Positions 9,780 through 21,109 of a DNA stretch of 64,000 bases are shown piece after piece. The stretch lies in NCBI GenBank assembly GCA_036426205.1, contig CM071569.1, positions 285,442,418 to 285,506,417 of the forward strand. Direction: 5' to 3'. Source of the DNA: Ascaphus truei. Its lineage: Eukaryota; Chordata; Amphibia; Anura; Ascaphidae. The position numbers were made by a program, and so were the translations under genes. The notes under the pieces were generated by a model, which saw nothing but the letters and a program-made list of their open reading frames with translations, did not search any database and was not told the origin of the DNA. Positions within the stretch are counted from its first letter, which is position 1, and the number at the start of each line of letters is the position of its first letter.

Positions 9780-10740
9780 TGCTAATATTGACTCTCTCTT
9801 GTGTAGAATTTTTCATCAATCGCCTAATTAATTCCAATTTGATTATACTTTGTCATATTATGTATTTCCGCCTCTTGGAAGTGTGAATTGCTCTATATGC
9901 CTCTTTAAAAGCTTTTCGAATTGTAGTTAGATCAAAGCTTATTATTTATTAAAGGACTAGTCTAGCTGATGTATTATAGATTGTTCGTTTTTTGTTTCCG
10001 TGTTTTGGGATGTTTGTCCCCATATGACATACATCCATAACACGTGTGTGTTTGTTTAGCACATGCAGCTCTTATATATTAGCGAGTATGTATATCCTAA
10101 TGATTTTGTACATCTATGATTGCGTAGTCCAATTTTATCGGCGAACGCACAGCGGCTCAGACGTGATGACGTCACTGACCTGCATATGCGCTGCGACGTG
10201 GTGACGTAACCCTGAGCCCCGGAATGGCGTGAAAAATGAAATACAAATAGTAGCGCGAGGTGGGGGGTTACACATACATGCCCCATGAAGAAGTTCGCAA
10301 GAACGAAACGCGTAGGTTGGCTCTACGGACGAAGGTGGTGTGCTGGACTTTGGTATTCCGTGAGGGATTGCCCACCCAGGATTGACTCCTTAGATCCGGG
10401 GAACCGCTGTGGACGGCCACCACGAGGCATCTCCTGAGAAAGGAGTGCTGGACTTCCCCTCACTGCATGGCCCAGGGAGGCCCCAAAGCACAAAACCCAT
10501 CTGTATTTGCGAATGCTACTGAATTTTTTAATATTAATTTTTTATAAAGCAATCTGCACAATATATCTTGTGTCCTCTCTTCCATATATTGGATATCTCC
10601 TCCATATCCTCCGGGTGATCGGCAACCCGAGTGCTTACTCTTAATAAGCACCTGGATTTGAGTGCGCACCTGGTCATCTGCCTCTACTGCCGCTATCTCA
10701 GGAGCTGCACCCTTACAGGACAGGATTCATACCTCTTGCT
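9780..10740 (+). mobile_element. Penelope terminal-repeat-like fragment
   Basis: No coding sequence. Contains a hammerhead-like motif at 10285-10314, preceded by a GATGACGTCACTGAC-type GC-rich segment such as also lies near the hammerheads of the other Penelope termini here. Boundaries are uncertain. Confidence 0.4.
10285..10316 (+). ncRNA. hammerhead-like motif, degenerate
   Basis: TGAAGA (10286-10291) matches the core UGANGA. An unpaired A, a GTTC/GAAC stem II with GCAA tetraloop (10293-10304), then GAAA and the palindromic ACGCGT follow (10305-10313), with A10314 at the cleavage position. The C at core position 3 is an A, and stem I has only about two pairs, so this copy should be inactive. 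Confidence 0.5.
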
Positions 10741-10764
10741 GGTTTTTTTTCCATTTATTTTATC

Positions 10765-11370
10765 TCTAATACAGTTGTAACGGTGATTCCCCCACCCAAT
10801 CTCACATCGGGTCTCCTCAGGGAACTATCTCTCTGGTTACAGGGGTCTCATGGGTGCATACCTGCTGGTAACAGGAGGGCCTGGGTCTCCCGCGATGACA
10901 TGGGGGGATGACAGGCTTCTGGGGCTGTGCCCGAATCTTTCTCAATGGTGCAGCGCCTCCATCTTGTGCAGCCCCCAGCTGTGCGGGGTGGAGTACCTGC
11001 AAAAGAGTTGTGTCTCCCTCCTCCCAATATACTCCACTCTCAGGCAGGAGATAAAAGCAGAATGGTTCTTCCTTATTCAGCAGCACAGTCTCTGTCACAG
11101 CACACAGCACTCAAGGTTGTCACCTTCAGGATGTCTCTGGACACCACTCCTAGTCAGGGACCCAGGAGCTGTCTTTGCTCTTCTCTTACTCCCTTGCGGA
11201 GTTAGAGGAATATCTCTCACCTCTCCCCTGGGGGAGAGAGCCCTGGCAGCTTACTGAGATCTGTCTATCCTCTCTCAAAGCTGGAGAGGCACTCACTAAA
11301 ACAGGAAGGGGTAATTCGTTTAGTACAGATCCAGTAGCCCCACCCCTGTGCCCTTGACTGACACGAGGCC
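10765..11370 (-). mobile_element. solo LTR-like fragment of the PNMA-gag element family
   Basis: Begins with the reverse complement of the LTR end also seen at 30005-30030 (GATTCCCCCACCCAATC variant). It shares GGTGCAGCGCCTCCA with the LTR near 26060. No coding region is associated. The left boundary is well placed by the shared LTR end; the right one is approximate. Confidence 0.5.
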
Positions 11371-11760
11371 TGAGATAGGGTGACCAGATTTTCCAAATCA
11401 AAAACCGGGACACTTTAAAAAAAAAAAAAAAAATATTTATAAAACAATGTACATCACGTCACGCCCCCCCGTTGCCATGACAACAAGACACTAACGTCAG
11501 GCGGTGACATGTTGCCATGACAATGTGGCATCACGTGATGCCTCGCCACCATAATGCGTCCCGTTGTCATGTCAACTTGATTCCACGTAACGTCATGGAG
11601 CATCTCGTTGTTATGGCAATGTGCATTACGTGACGTCGCGCAGCCATGTTGACGGAATTTGGAGGGGAGGATACAGCCAAAGGCAAGATAAATATATATA
11701 TAATAAAAAGATCTATAAAATGTTATCTCCGGGTTAGCCTTCAATAGAAGGTGGCAACCC
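11370..11760. other. non-coding stretch with short A-run and ACGTGA-rich segment
   Basis: No gene seen. A run of about 17 A lies near 11417. 11450-11650 has several variants of TTGCCATGACAA and ACGTGACG words in both orientations, probably an unidentified interspersed repeat. Confidence 0.4.
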
Positions 11761-11761
11761 T

Positions 11762-12165
11762 GGCTGCAGTGTGTGTTTCTGTATTCAGAGGTGGGCCCTG
11801 AAGTGTGTGTTTCTGTATACAGAGGTGGGCCCTGAAGTGTGTGTTTCTGTATACAGAGGTGGGCCCTGAAGTGTGTGTTTCTGTATACAGAGGTGGGCCC
11901 TGAAGTGTGTGTTTGTGTATACAGAGGTGGGCCCTGAAGTGTGTGTTTCTGTATACAGAGGTGGGCCCTGAAGTGTGTGTTTGTGTATACAGAGGTGGAC
12001 CCTGAAGTGTGTGTTTCTGTATACAGAGGTGGGCCCTGAAGTGTGTGTTTGTGTATACAGAGGTGGGCCCTGAAGTGTGTGTTTGTGTATACAGAGGTGG
12101 GCCCTGAAGTGTGTGTTTCTGTATACAGAGGTGGACCCTGAAGTGTGTGTTTGTGTGTATAGATT
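11762..12165 (-). repeat. 34-bp minisatellite
   Basis: About 12 copies of a 34-bp unit containing GTATACAGAGGTGGGCCC and TGAAGTGTGTGTTTCTG, differing mainly by single substitutions. Because three units make 102 bp, all frames can stay open; the apparent 278-aa reading here is a by-product. Confidence 0.95.
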
Positions 12166-12469
12166 ATAGTGAAATCCTCTATTAGAAATAAATAAAACAA
12201 ACAACTTTGCAGCCTGAAATCTGAAATGTACTTTCTAATCAATACTGTACTCAAGGCCCGAGTGCAGGAGCACTCGGCAGATACCTTCATAAGTGCACCA
12301 ACGAATCACTATAGATATATATATATATTCACACATAGTGGCAGCGCTGACCACGGGACAAAGGGGTTAGACTGTGGACACGGTGTGGGGGTACACGGCT
12401 GTGGGTGCAATGTACACTCCTAGTAGAGTGAATGACATTTGGGACTATGGTACATTGTATTGTATTGTA

Positions 12470-15400
12470 CAGTGTGTCTTTATTTATATAGCGCCATTAA
12501 TGTACATAGCGCTTCACAGTAGTAATACACGGGACAATCATATAAATAACAGATAATATAAAACAGGTCATGGGAATAAGTGCTTCAGACATAAAAGTAA
12601 CATTAAGGAAGAGGAGTCCCTGCCCCGAGGAGCTTACAGTCTAATTAGTAGGTAGGTAGAACGTACAGAGACAGTAGGAGGGAGTTCTGGTAAGTGCGTC
12701 TGCAGGGGGCCAAGCTTTATGTATCGTGTTCAGAATATCCACAGTGCTATTCATATGCTTCTTTAAGCAGGTGTGTCTTAAGGTGGGTCTTAAAGGTGGA
12801 TAGAGAGGGTGCTAGTCGGGTACAGAGGGGAAGGGCATTCCAGAGGTGTGGGGCAGTCAGTGAAAAAGGTTTAAGGCGGGAGAGGGCTTTAGATACAAAG
12901 GGGGTAGAGAGAAGACATCACTGAGCAGAAAGCAAGAGTCGGGATGGTGCATAACGAGAAATTAGGGCTGATATGTAAGGAGGGGCAGAAGAGTGTAAAG
13001 CTTTAAAAGTGAGGAGAAGAATGGAGTGTGAGATGCGGGATTTGATCGGAAGCCAGGAGAGGGATTTCATGAGGTGTGATGCTGAGACAGATCTAGGAAA
13101 GAGTAGAGTGATTCTGGCAGCAGCGTTTAGGATAGATTGTAGGGGAGACAGGTGAGATGCGGGAAGGCCGGACAGCAGGAGGTTACAGTAATCAAGACGG
13201 GAGAGAATGAGGGCCTGAGTCAGAGTTTTAGCAGTCGAGCAACAGAGGAAAGGGCGTATCTTTGTTATATTGCGGAGGAAAAAGCGACAGGTTTTAGAAA
13301 TGTTTTGAATGTGAGGGGCGAATGTGAGAGAGGAGTAAGAGGTGAGTGTGATCCCTAGGCAGCGTGCTTGGGCTACTGTGGTGAATGATCATAGTTCAAC
13401 AGTAATGTGGAAGGAGGTAGTAGGCCAGGTTTGGGAGGAAGTATGAGGAGTCTGTTTTAGCCATGTTGAGTTTAGGCGGCGGAGGGCATTCCATTCAGGA
13501 TGATATAGCAGAGAGACATTCAGAAAACTGGTTTGTACAGCAGGTGTAACGGTCGGTATTGAAAAGTATTTGGTGTCGTCAGCATAGAGGTGATAATGAA
13601 ACCAAAAAGTTTATTAGGTACACCTAGAGAGGTGTTGTACAGAGAAAAGAGAAGAGGTCCCAGGACCAGAGTCCTACGGTACCCCACCAAAGAGATCAAT
13701 AGAGGAGGAGGAGGTGTTAGCAGAAGAGACACTGAAAGTACGATGGGAGAGGTAGGATGAGATCCAGGATAGAGCTTTGTTCCGAAGGAGTGTGGAGAAT
13801 GTGAAGGAGAAGAGGGTGGTCCACGGTGTCAAATGCTGCAGAGAGGTCGAGTAATATGAGCAGAGTGTAATGACCTCTGTCTTTGGCAGCATGGAGGTCG
13901 TCAGTTATTTTAGTGAGGGCTGTTTCCGTGGAGTGAGCAGTGCGGAAGCCAGATTGTAGAGGGTCTAGGAGAGAATAGGTGTTGAGAAAATGGAGCAAGC
14001 GAGAGAATACAAGACGTTCAAGGAGTTTAGAGGCAAAAGGCAGGAGGGAGACAGGTCGTAGTTAGAAAGACAGGTAGGGTCAAGCTTGCTGTATTTGAGT
14101 AATGGTATGACTGTTGCATGTTTGAAGGAGGATGGAAAGGTTCCAGAGCAGAGGGAGGAGTAAAAAATCTGTGTGAGCGTAGGGATTATAGTAGGAGCAA
14201 GAGGTTTTAGGAGATGGGAGGGAATGGGGTCAAGAGGGCAAGTGGTAGAGGTAGAAGAGGCGATCAACAGCGACACATCCTCCTCTGAGAAACTGGAAAA
14301 GGAGTCAAGGAAGGCAGGAGGAGAGTTAGGAAGATGTGTAGGATGGGAGGAAGAAACAGGGGATGTTCTGCCGTATGGATTCCACCTTTTCCTTAAAATA
14401 TTCAGCAAAGTCCTGAGCGGAGATGGAGGAAGGAGAGGCAGCTGAGGGTGGTTTGAGTAGAGTATCAAAGACAAAGAACAGTTGGCGTGGGTTAGACTTG
14501 TGCATGTTGATTAGAGAAGAAAAGTAGGCTTGTTTAGCTTGCGAGAGGGCAGAGTTGAAACAGGAAAGCAAAAGTGAAGGAAGTCTGCGAGAGTATGAGA
14601 TTTCTTCCAGAGACGTTCAGAGGAACGAGTGGAGGAACACAGCAAGCGCGTGTGGGAATTTAGCCAGGGTCTAGGGTTAGAAGGGCGTGCGCGGCAGAGA
14701 GAAAGCGGGGCATGTAGATCAAGAGATGAGGACAAGACAGAGTTGTAGTTCCTGACCAGGTTGTCAGGGTCTGTAGCAGGGCTGGGAGAGGAGAGGGAGG
14801 AACGTAAAGTGGACTCAAAGTCAGGTAAGTGAATAGAGCGCAGGTTTCTGCAGAATCGGGGGGTAGATGGAGGTGGAGAAGGGGAGAAGCGAGATAGAGA
14901 GAATGAGATGAGGTGATGGTCAGAGAGAGGAAAAGGGGAAATGGAGAAATCAGAGAGAGAGAAGTTTTTAGTGAAAACCAGGTCTAAGTAGTGGCCATCC
15001 TTGTGTGTGCTGGCTGCAGTCCACTGTTGAAGGCCAAAAGAAGAGGTTAGAGAAAAGAAAACGGGAGGCCCAAGGGAGAGAGGGGTCATCAATGTGGCAA
15101 TTGAAGTCCCAAAGGAGAAGAACAGGGGAGTCTGAGGAGAGGAGGAAAGAGAGCCAGGATTCAAAGTGAGAGAGAAAGGCAGAGGGGGTATGAGTAGAGG
15201 TAGGTGGGCGATAGATAACCGCCACATGGACAGGGAGAGGAGAGAAGATCTGGACAGTGTGAGCCTCAAAGGAGGGAAAAGAAAGAGAGGGGGGAATAGG
15301 AAGGGTTCGGTAACGGCAGAGAGAGGAGAGCAGGAGCCCCACGCCTCCACCCCTGCCATCAGGGCGCGGAGTGTGGGAGAAGGAAAGGCCACCGTAGGAG

Positions 15401-15760
15401 AGGGCAGCTTCCAGAGCAGAGTCAGACTGAGTGAGCCAGGTCTCAGTTATAGCAAAGAGAAGCAGAGAGTGAGAGAGAAAGAAGTCATGTACAGAGAGGA
15501 ACTTGTTAGAAAGGGAGCGAGCATTCCAAAGGGCACAGGAGAAAGGGAGAGAGGAGGGAGGGTGGCAGGGGATGGGTATGAGGTTGGAGGGGTTGACACC
15601 AGAAGGAGTAGAAGTTGCATGTGGGAGGCGAGGACGAGCGCATGTAGGAATAAGGCAGGGACCAGGATTGGGAGCGATATCCCCAGAAGCGAGGAGGAGA
15701 CGCATGGATAGAAAGAGGATGTGTGAGGATGATTTGTAGGGGTGTGTTTTAGTGCAGGGG
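12470..15760 (-). mobile_element. L2/CR1-type LINE, near full length but inactivated
   Basis: Minus-strand non-LTR retrotransposon. The 5' part (15705-14900) encodes an AP-endonuclease: LLLASGDIAPNPGP, a CR1/L2 hallmark, then WNARSLSNK, ITETWL, VAVIYRPP, a WDFNCHI box replacing the usual GDFN, and LSDHH. The RT part (14470-13560) shows [38 protein letters not shown], the PQGSVLGPLLF region and the catalytic YADDT (13586-13575). Frame changes separate EN, the RT palm blocks and the YADD box, so the copy is dead. The 3' end at about 12470 resembles an L2-type tail (AATGGCGCTATATAAATAAA on the minus strand). Length, about 3.3 kb, suits a single-ORF L2-like element. Confidence 0.85.
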
Positions 15761-17040
15761 ATATAGCTGTGTGGTGTCAGAGGGCGCAGGTAAGAGAGGA
15801 GTTCATGTGAACTGAGAAGTGATGAAGGAAGGAGAGATGGAGATATATGAATAGAGTTAGAGACATACTGAGGCTGGTAAAAAGAAGATTATAACAGATT
15901 GAATGAACACGTGATAGAGTCACAGGATCATTCAGAAAGGGTACATTTTTGGTGCACATCACAATAACAATTTTTAATTTTTTGTGAAATACATATAGTG
16001 AAAAACCAAGGTGAAAAAATAATACAAAGTGATAATAAAATATTATTAAAACTGACACGTAGTGCTGTTGTTGCTGTTACCAACCAACTTGTATGCTCAC
16101 AATAGTGGATGTGACTCTGCAACACTGTGAGGTATAAATGCTACAATATGTCAGTAAAAAGAAGTGCACCATTTGAGAAGAAGTGTAGTCACAGCAAATA
16201 TAAATGGTAAAGGCAGCATCACAGCAGCAATGATGCAGTCTGGTATAGGGATATCCTCCTTTCCAGCGTAGTTCAAATGCAGGAATCAGGGCCAGTTGGG
16301 TGTGGAGTTACCCACTAACGGGAGTAGTATTACAAGTACCCAAGTGGGTACTGATACAGTAAGTATGTAGAGTGTTATGAGTGTTCTGCATATACAGTAA
16401 ACTGGTTACATATATATCTCCGTGTATGTACTTATTGTGTATGTGGGTCCTGTGTAGGCAACCTTCTACATTCCTAGAACCCTACACAGGTGGAGGCGCT
16501 GCAAACCAGATCGATTCAGAGGACTCACCCCAGGTTCCCATTAAGCGGAGGCTCAGGCATCTTGTGAACCTACAGGTATACGCACCACACCTGGTAACAC
16601 ATATGTTCCCCCTCACATACACTATACCTGTGATTGGGGTAGGGGGAATACCTGTTACATACATATATATATATATGCAAGTCCCTGCTCACGCGATGCG
16701 CCTGCGGGTACGCGCGTGCACACACGCTCACCTGCGCTCAGGTAAATATTTTTTTTTAACTTTCCCGCTCAATCAACTATTCGGCAATGCCGCCCCCACC
16801 AACAGGTATGACTCAGCACCATACTCACACATAGACCAGGTAGCGTACCCAGGGATTACAGCTGAATGCAAGAAGTATATCTAGAGGTCACCTGGTGTTC
16901 TAGGTAAGGGAAGAGATGGGTGGAATAAATGAATAATAAGAAATACTCACACGGGCCAGTGTGAGTACACACTTGTAGAAGTATCTTTTGGACCTCCTGT
17001 GTTCTGATGTTCGGGGTGTATAAACAGACTATGGGACACT
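15760..17040. other. non-coding repeat-derived sequence
   Basis: No supported gene. 16575-16660 repeats the LTR-end word group (CCACACCTGGTAACAC ... GGGGGAATACCTGTTAC) of the PNMA-gag family, followed by a short TA run. Nothing else recognised. Confidence 0.4.
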
Positions 17041-17937
17041 GAAGTCTAGGAGTGATGAACTTTAATAAAACAAATACAATGGTATACAAAGAAAATAAAT
17101 AAAAGCTAAAAACAAAGAAGCAACTACTTGCCCCTGTGGAAGGTGCAAACAGCAAGGGGAGTCATTAAGGGGTAAGTGGTGAAGGAACCCTGGTCTCCGT
17201 GTCCGGATTGGGCGATGCCACGTCACCTCTGTCTCCTCTGTGATGGCTGCAAAAGGGTCTGGATGCAGAGCAACGCGTTTCACCCTATACAGGGCTTCCT
17301 CAGGCTCAAATGATGTTTAATGGCTGAGTGCTGGCTGTTTTATACGGTCTTTGGCCAATCACTTAAATTAAAAGGCATAAAAGGAGTGGGAATATGAGTC
17401 CATGGTGTGTATTTGGGGTAGTGTAGATACCCTACAGGATAATGAACATAAGAGTAGAAAAAAGTGTTCAGTAAAGTGTCAGCAGTTACTTTGTTACATA
17501 ACTCAAATGAATGTATATTTCTAATACTTCAATGGATTCTTATGCAAATGGTAAGAAGATGTTTCTTAAAACCAATTAGGTCTAATATCTAATAACATAA
17601 TTAGATTCAAAAGTGTACAATGTTGATGCTAAAAAAAACTAATAAAACATACTAATACAAATCACACCTAATATATTAAAAAATTGTGAGAAATTAAAAA
17701 TGAATGGAAAAATAAAAAAATGAAAAGAATGTTTCAGATATGTCTCATATTTTTAAAGTCCATGAATTGAAATAAGCACTTTGGGCCTCAGTTGGTGTAT
17801 CTATAAAAAGAACAGATATAAATGTAGTAAGTACATTGAAATAAAATCTAAGGATTAGTAGTTTAATTTCCACCGAGTGGGTATTAGGATGTGGTAAAAT
17901 ACGTAATCTTATGCAGAAAAAAGGAGGTGTGGACAGG
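17040..17937 (-). mobile_element. 3' terminal region of the second Penelope-like element
   Basis: Lies downstream (minus strand) of the GIY-YIG domain that ends at 17938. The hammerhead motif at 17268-17307 on the same strand fits a Penelope pLTR. 17400-17930 is AT-rich with no coding content. Confidence 0.5.
17268..17307 (-). ncRNA. hammerhead ribozyme motif downstream of Penelope ORF
   Basis: On the minus strand: stem I GAGC (17307-17304) pairs with GCTC (17271-17268). Core CTGAGGA (17303-17297). An unpaired A is followed by a 5-bp stem II GCCCT/AGGGT containing one G-U pair. Core GAAA and the palindromic ACGCGT (17278-17273) follow. The cleavage site would be after the U at 17272 (GUU). 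All core residues are intact; stem I is short (4 bp). Confidence 0.7.
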
Positions 17938-19085
17938 CTACATAAAAGCCCCCAGGTCTATGTCTATATTAAGACCTCTGGGGGTTAGTGTCTTCAATTT
18001 ATATATCCAATAAGTTTCCCTTTGGCATAACTTACGTAACCTGTCTCCACCTCTCCAGTGATTATCTACTTTCTCTATTCCTTTGTGAGACCAGACTCCT
18101 GGGTTGCCTTCGTGAAACAGGCGGAAATGTTTAGAAACGCTGTGTGTCATGACCTGTCTTCGTATATTTCCCATGTGTTCCAGCACGCGGACCCTCAAAG
18201 GTCTTGATGTGCGGCCCCCGTACTGGAGTCCACACGGGCATGACAGTAAATACACGATATATTCTGTACGACAGTTTATAGTCTGTTTAATTTTAAAAGT
18301 CTCTTTTGTGACATTGGAGGTGAACTCCGTTTTGTCCCCTTTTGATACCTGCTTGCATGCCTTACAGCTGAAGCACCCATAGAAACCTATTGGTGGAGGC
18401 AACCAACTCTGAGTCCTTGGTGCTTCTTCTTTTCTAAAGGCACTGGGGGCCAGTTTAGATTTTATACTGTACATGGCACTTTCCTGAAAATCACTCTTGG
18501 GACGTTAGGGATGTGATCTTTAAGAACTGGGTCTGTCTGGACCACATGCCAATGGCGTTTAATGATTTGTTGAATTTTTGTAGCATCAGAATTATAGGTG
18601 GTAATAAAAGGTGTTTTAAAATCGACATTCCTATCCTTCACTTTTGTTAATAATAGGTCACTGCGAGTTAGTGAGTTTGTTTTGTCCACAGCTAACTCTA
18701 ATAACTCGGATTTATAGCCTCTGTCTAGGAATCTCTCTTTTAATGTGTTTGCTTGGTCTCTAAATACACTTACATCCGTGCAATTCCTTTTCACTCTCCG
18801 GAATTGGCCATACGGTATGTTTTGAAGCCACTTCGGATGGTGGCAACTCGATGTCATTAAAAAGTTGTTAGCCTCAGTTGGCTTAAAAAACTTTTGGTTT
18901 TAATTTCGGAATTATCTATATAGATTGTTAGATCTAAAAAGTTGATGTTCACTCGACTATGCTCAGATGTGAACTCTAAATTCACATTGTTTTCGTTAAT
19001 TCGTGTGATAAAATTTGTCAATTCAGTCTCTCCTCCTTTCCAAATTAAAAGTACGTCATCTATATACCTGTGCCAGGAGACCAGG
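17938..19085 (-). pseudogene. Penelope-like RT C-terminus with GIY-YIG endonuclease
   Basis: Minus strand, 5'-truncated at about 19085. First comes the RT catalytic box RYIDDVLLIWKGG (YIDD at 19066-19055), then NINFLDL, then IPYGQFRRVKRNC (about 18820). After one frame change near 18470 comes the endonuclease: paired cysteines (CFSCKACK), YIVYLLSCPCGLQYGGRT (the GIY-YIG motif, with QYGG where QYVG/QYIG is usual), RPLRVRVLEH with the conserved Arg, and RETYWIYKLKTL near the end with the catalytic-type Glu. RT plus C-terminal GIY-YIG defines Penelope-like elements. The frame change and truncation make it non-functional, but it is far better preserved than the copy at 1.1-2.9 kb. Its own hammerhead lies about 640 bp downstream. 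Confidence 0.85.
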
Positions 19086-19192
19086 TTTGCGCTGGGTCAT
19101 GTAGCAGAGCTGAGCAGGGTCACTGGGTCATGTAGCGTCACTGAGCAGGGTCACTGGGTCATGTAGGGGTGCTAAGCAGGGTCAGTAATGCC
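19085..19192 (+). repeat. short minisatellite (GGGTCACTGGGTCATGTAG)
   Basis: About four imperfect copies of a unit containing GGGTCATGTAG and CTGAGCAGGGTCA, directly at the 5' truncation point of the Penelope copy. Confidence 0.8.
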
Positions 19193-19265
19193 ACACACCT
19201 GGTAACAGTAGTTCTCCGGCACTCACACTATATCTGCGATTGGGTGGGGGAATACCCGTTACATA
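19190..19265 (+). repeat. LTR-end fragment of the PNMA-gag element family
   Basis: CACACCTGGTAACAGTAG ... CGATTGGGTGGGGGAATAC matches the reverse complement of 30000-30075 nearly base for base. Confidence 0.75.
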
Positions 19266-19427
19266 TGTAATGTATACCCTGTTCATTTATGTAACTGTAT
19301 TTGTAACCAAGTATTATTTGTCTTAAACTCTGTGCCCAGGACATACTTGAAAACGAGGGTAACTCTCATGTATTACTTCCTGGTAAAATATTTATAAATA
19401 AATAATAAGAGAAGATTTAGTATTGAA

Positions 19428-19515
19428 CAGCCAGAGGTGGTGCGTCTGTGGGCTTGTTAAAATGCTGTGCTCATTACTTTTATTGCTTCTGCGTCTTTTC
19501 AGACAACTATGTGTG
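19428..19515 (+). pseudogene. fragment of PIF/Harbinger transposase gene
   Basis: Matches 37577-37670 of the Harbinger transposase. Shared words include CAGCCAGAGGT, GGGCTTGTTAAAATGCTGTG and CAGACAACT; it corresponds to the TARGRAVPGLVKMLCSLHYLAS region. It breaks off into a TG-rich minisatellite at 19515. It shows that the family has more than one member in this 64 kb. Confidence 0.8.
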
Positions 19516-19800
19516 TTACACATACACCCACTGCTCTGTGTGTTAACAAACTCAATGCTTGTGTGTTATAGTTACATACTGCTCTGTGTGTTACACATAC
19601 ACATGCTCTGCGTGTTAGATACACACTGCTCTGGTGTACACCATACACACCTGCTCTGCGTGTTACACATACAAACTGCTCTGTGTGTTATAGTTACATA
19701 GCTCTGTGTGTTACACATACACACTGTCTGTGTGTTACACATACACACTGTCTGCGTGTTACACAAATACATACTGCTCTGTGTGTTACACATAACCCAA
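19515..19800. repeat. minisatellite of TGTTACACATACACACTGCTC units
   Basis: About ten irregular copies of GTGTGTTACACATACAC plus ACTGCTCT. Open frames on both strands here are by-products. Confidence 0.9.
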
Positions 19801-20510
19801 CTGTCACTGGTGTTGTTGTATACACACTGGTATAATAAAACTGAGCGAACATGTGTCCCCTTATCCGACCCAAACGTAAGGGCCATTACTAAATGTGCTA
19901 TGAACAGATGACCTCCAGCCTTGGAAGAAACGTTACAACCCATTCAGTGAACGAGTGGCCACTATGTCTTCCTGTGCTGGAAGGATTCAATGGAATTGCA
20001 TTGAATATTACGTGTGACCCATAATCCTCTACCTGAATCACCTATTCTTCTCCTCACCTTACCTACCTGCTGTACTCTGCGCTCCTTCTCCTGTATTAGT
20101 AATCTGTCGGGGGACATCCCCCCGCGGGCCCAGTGATTAGACCTCTGCAACCTCCTCCCCGAAACCCTATAGGGAGCGAGTCATGTCAGCAGCATCCAGA
20201 TCTCACACTATTCAGCCATAAGCGTTTTTTCCAAACCCTGTGTCATAGTCTCCCTGCTGCCACACAACCGGGCGGGCTTAGGGGGGTTTTGGGCCCAAAA
20301 AGAGTTAACACACAATATGCGGTAAACACAAAGATATGATTTCCACCTTTTCTTTATTCACACGAGGGCATCGTAAACTCTGCTATTTGTTAATTTTCCA
20401 AAAATGTGACATGAAATGTTCTTGAGAGAGGAAATATACATACAAATAATGGTGATTTCTTTCTCACACAGAGTCTGTGATTCTACAGTGCAGATTCCAA
20501 TCAGAATATG

Positions 20511-20518
20511 TATATAAC
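20511..20518 (+). promoter_or_regulatory. TATA box of gene-family copy B
   Basis: TATATAAC preceded by conserved sequence (TTTCTTTCTCACACAGAGTC). The same box with the same surroundings is at 61959-61966 in copy D. The distance to the first splice donor is 80 bp here and 78 bp in D. Confidence 0.55.
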
Positions 20519-20541
20519 ACTTCACCGTCCCCTCCATAGTA

Positions 20542-20598
20542 ACCACAGACCACTGGGTGATATCACAGGTGAATCATCTCAGCTCCAGCTCCAACCAC
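20542..20598 (+). other. putative non-coding exon 1, copy B
   Basis: Starts about 25-30 bp after the TATA box and ends at a consensus donor (CCAACCAC|GTAAGTA). No ATG in it. Copy D has the equivalent exon ending at 62044 (CCAACT|GTAAGTA). Confidence 0.5.
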
Positions 20599-20849
20599 GT
20601 AAGTACATTATTTCTAAAGTTTGATATTAAACTGTAATTTTTTACTTACGTTGTATCTTTTTAGTGTAATGTCTATAAATATTCTTCTGGCAATACAAAC
20701 CCACTAATACTCCTCACGTGTAATAACTAGATACTAATACTGTAAGTAAACTGTATCCCCGGGTGACAGCCCCCCCAGATATGTCTGATTCTGTCCCGTG
20801 ATGACGTATTATTACACCTTTGATAACTGCTAATCATTCTCATAAACAG

Positions 20850-20953
20850 ATCTGAAAGATGCTTCTTCCCAGAGACCCTCTGCTGTCTCGCGTTCTCCTG
20901 GGGGATAATCTCCATCGTCACAGTTGGTGGAATCGGTCACCCAAATATGAGAC
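20850..20953 (+). pseudogene. exon 2 (start-codon exon) of gene-family copy B
   Basis: Acceptor CATTCTCATAAACAG ends at 20849. ATG at 20859. 31 codons plus two bases are open to the donor GAGAC|GTAAGA (20954). The phase (2) fits exon 3 of copy A, giving ...KYET-EEDQ. Read as written, the peptide is only weakly hydrophobic. A neighbouring frame and copy D show a leucine-rich run (LLLALLLG) typical of a signal peptide, so one-base indels, real or technical, probably disturb this exon. I cannot name the family. The structure, a non-coding exon, a short ATG exon and a last exon with dibasic sites, resembles secreted peptide precursors (inference). Called a pseudogene because its last exon is broken. 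Confidence 0.45.
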
Positions 20954-21109
20954 GTAAGAAATGGAGTTTTGTGGACAGAGAAAAGAGAAAAGAATATAGT
21001 TTCATTGGTTGATGTGTGTAGGATTGTAGCTGGGGGATCCTTCATGTGATGCGTATCTGATATTCAACCTTTGTAACTGATATTAACCCTTCCTGTGCTT
21101 GTTCCATAT

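Noticed and set aside
9101..9886. A 261-codon and a 193-codon frame of VTEPVCGSD repeats
   Set aside because: Product of a 30-bp minisatellite, a multiple of three; open in more than one frame.
11454..12290. A 278-codon frame with repeated THFRAHLCIQK peptides
   Set aside because: 34-bp minisatellite read through; three units give 102 bp, so all frames repeat.
15166..15711. A 181-codon plus-strand frame
   Set aside because: Lies antisense to the endonuclease domain of the L2-like LINE, whose minus-strand motifs are clear.
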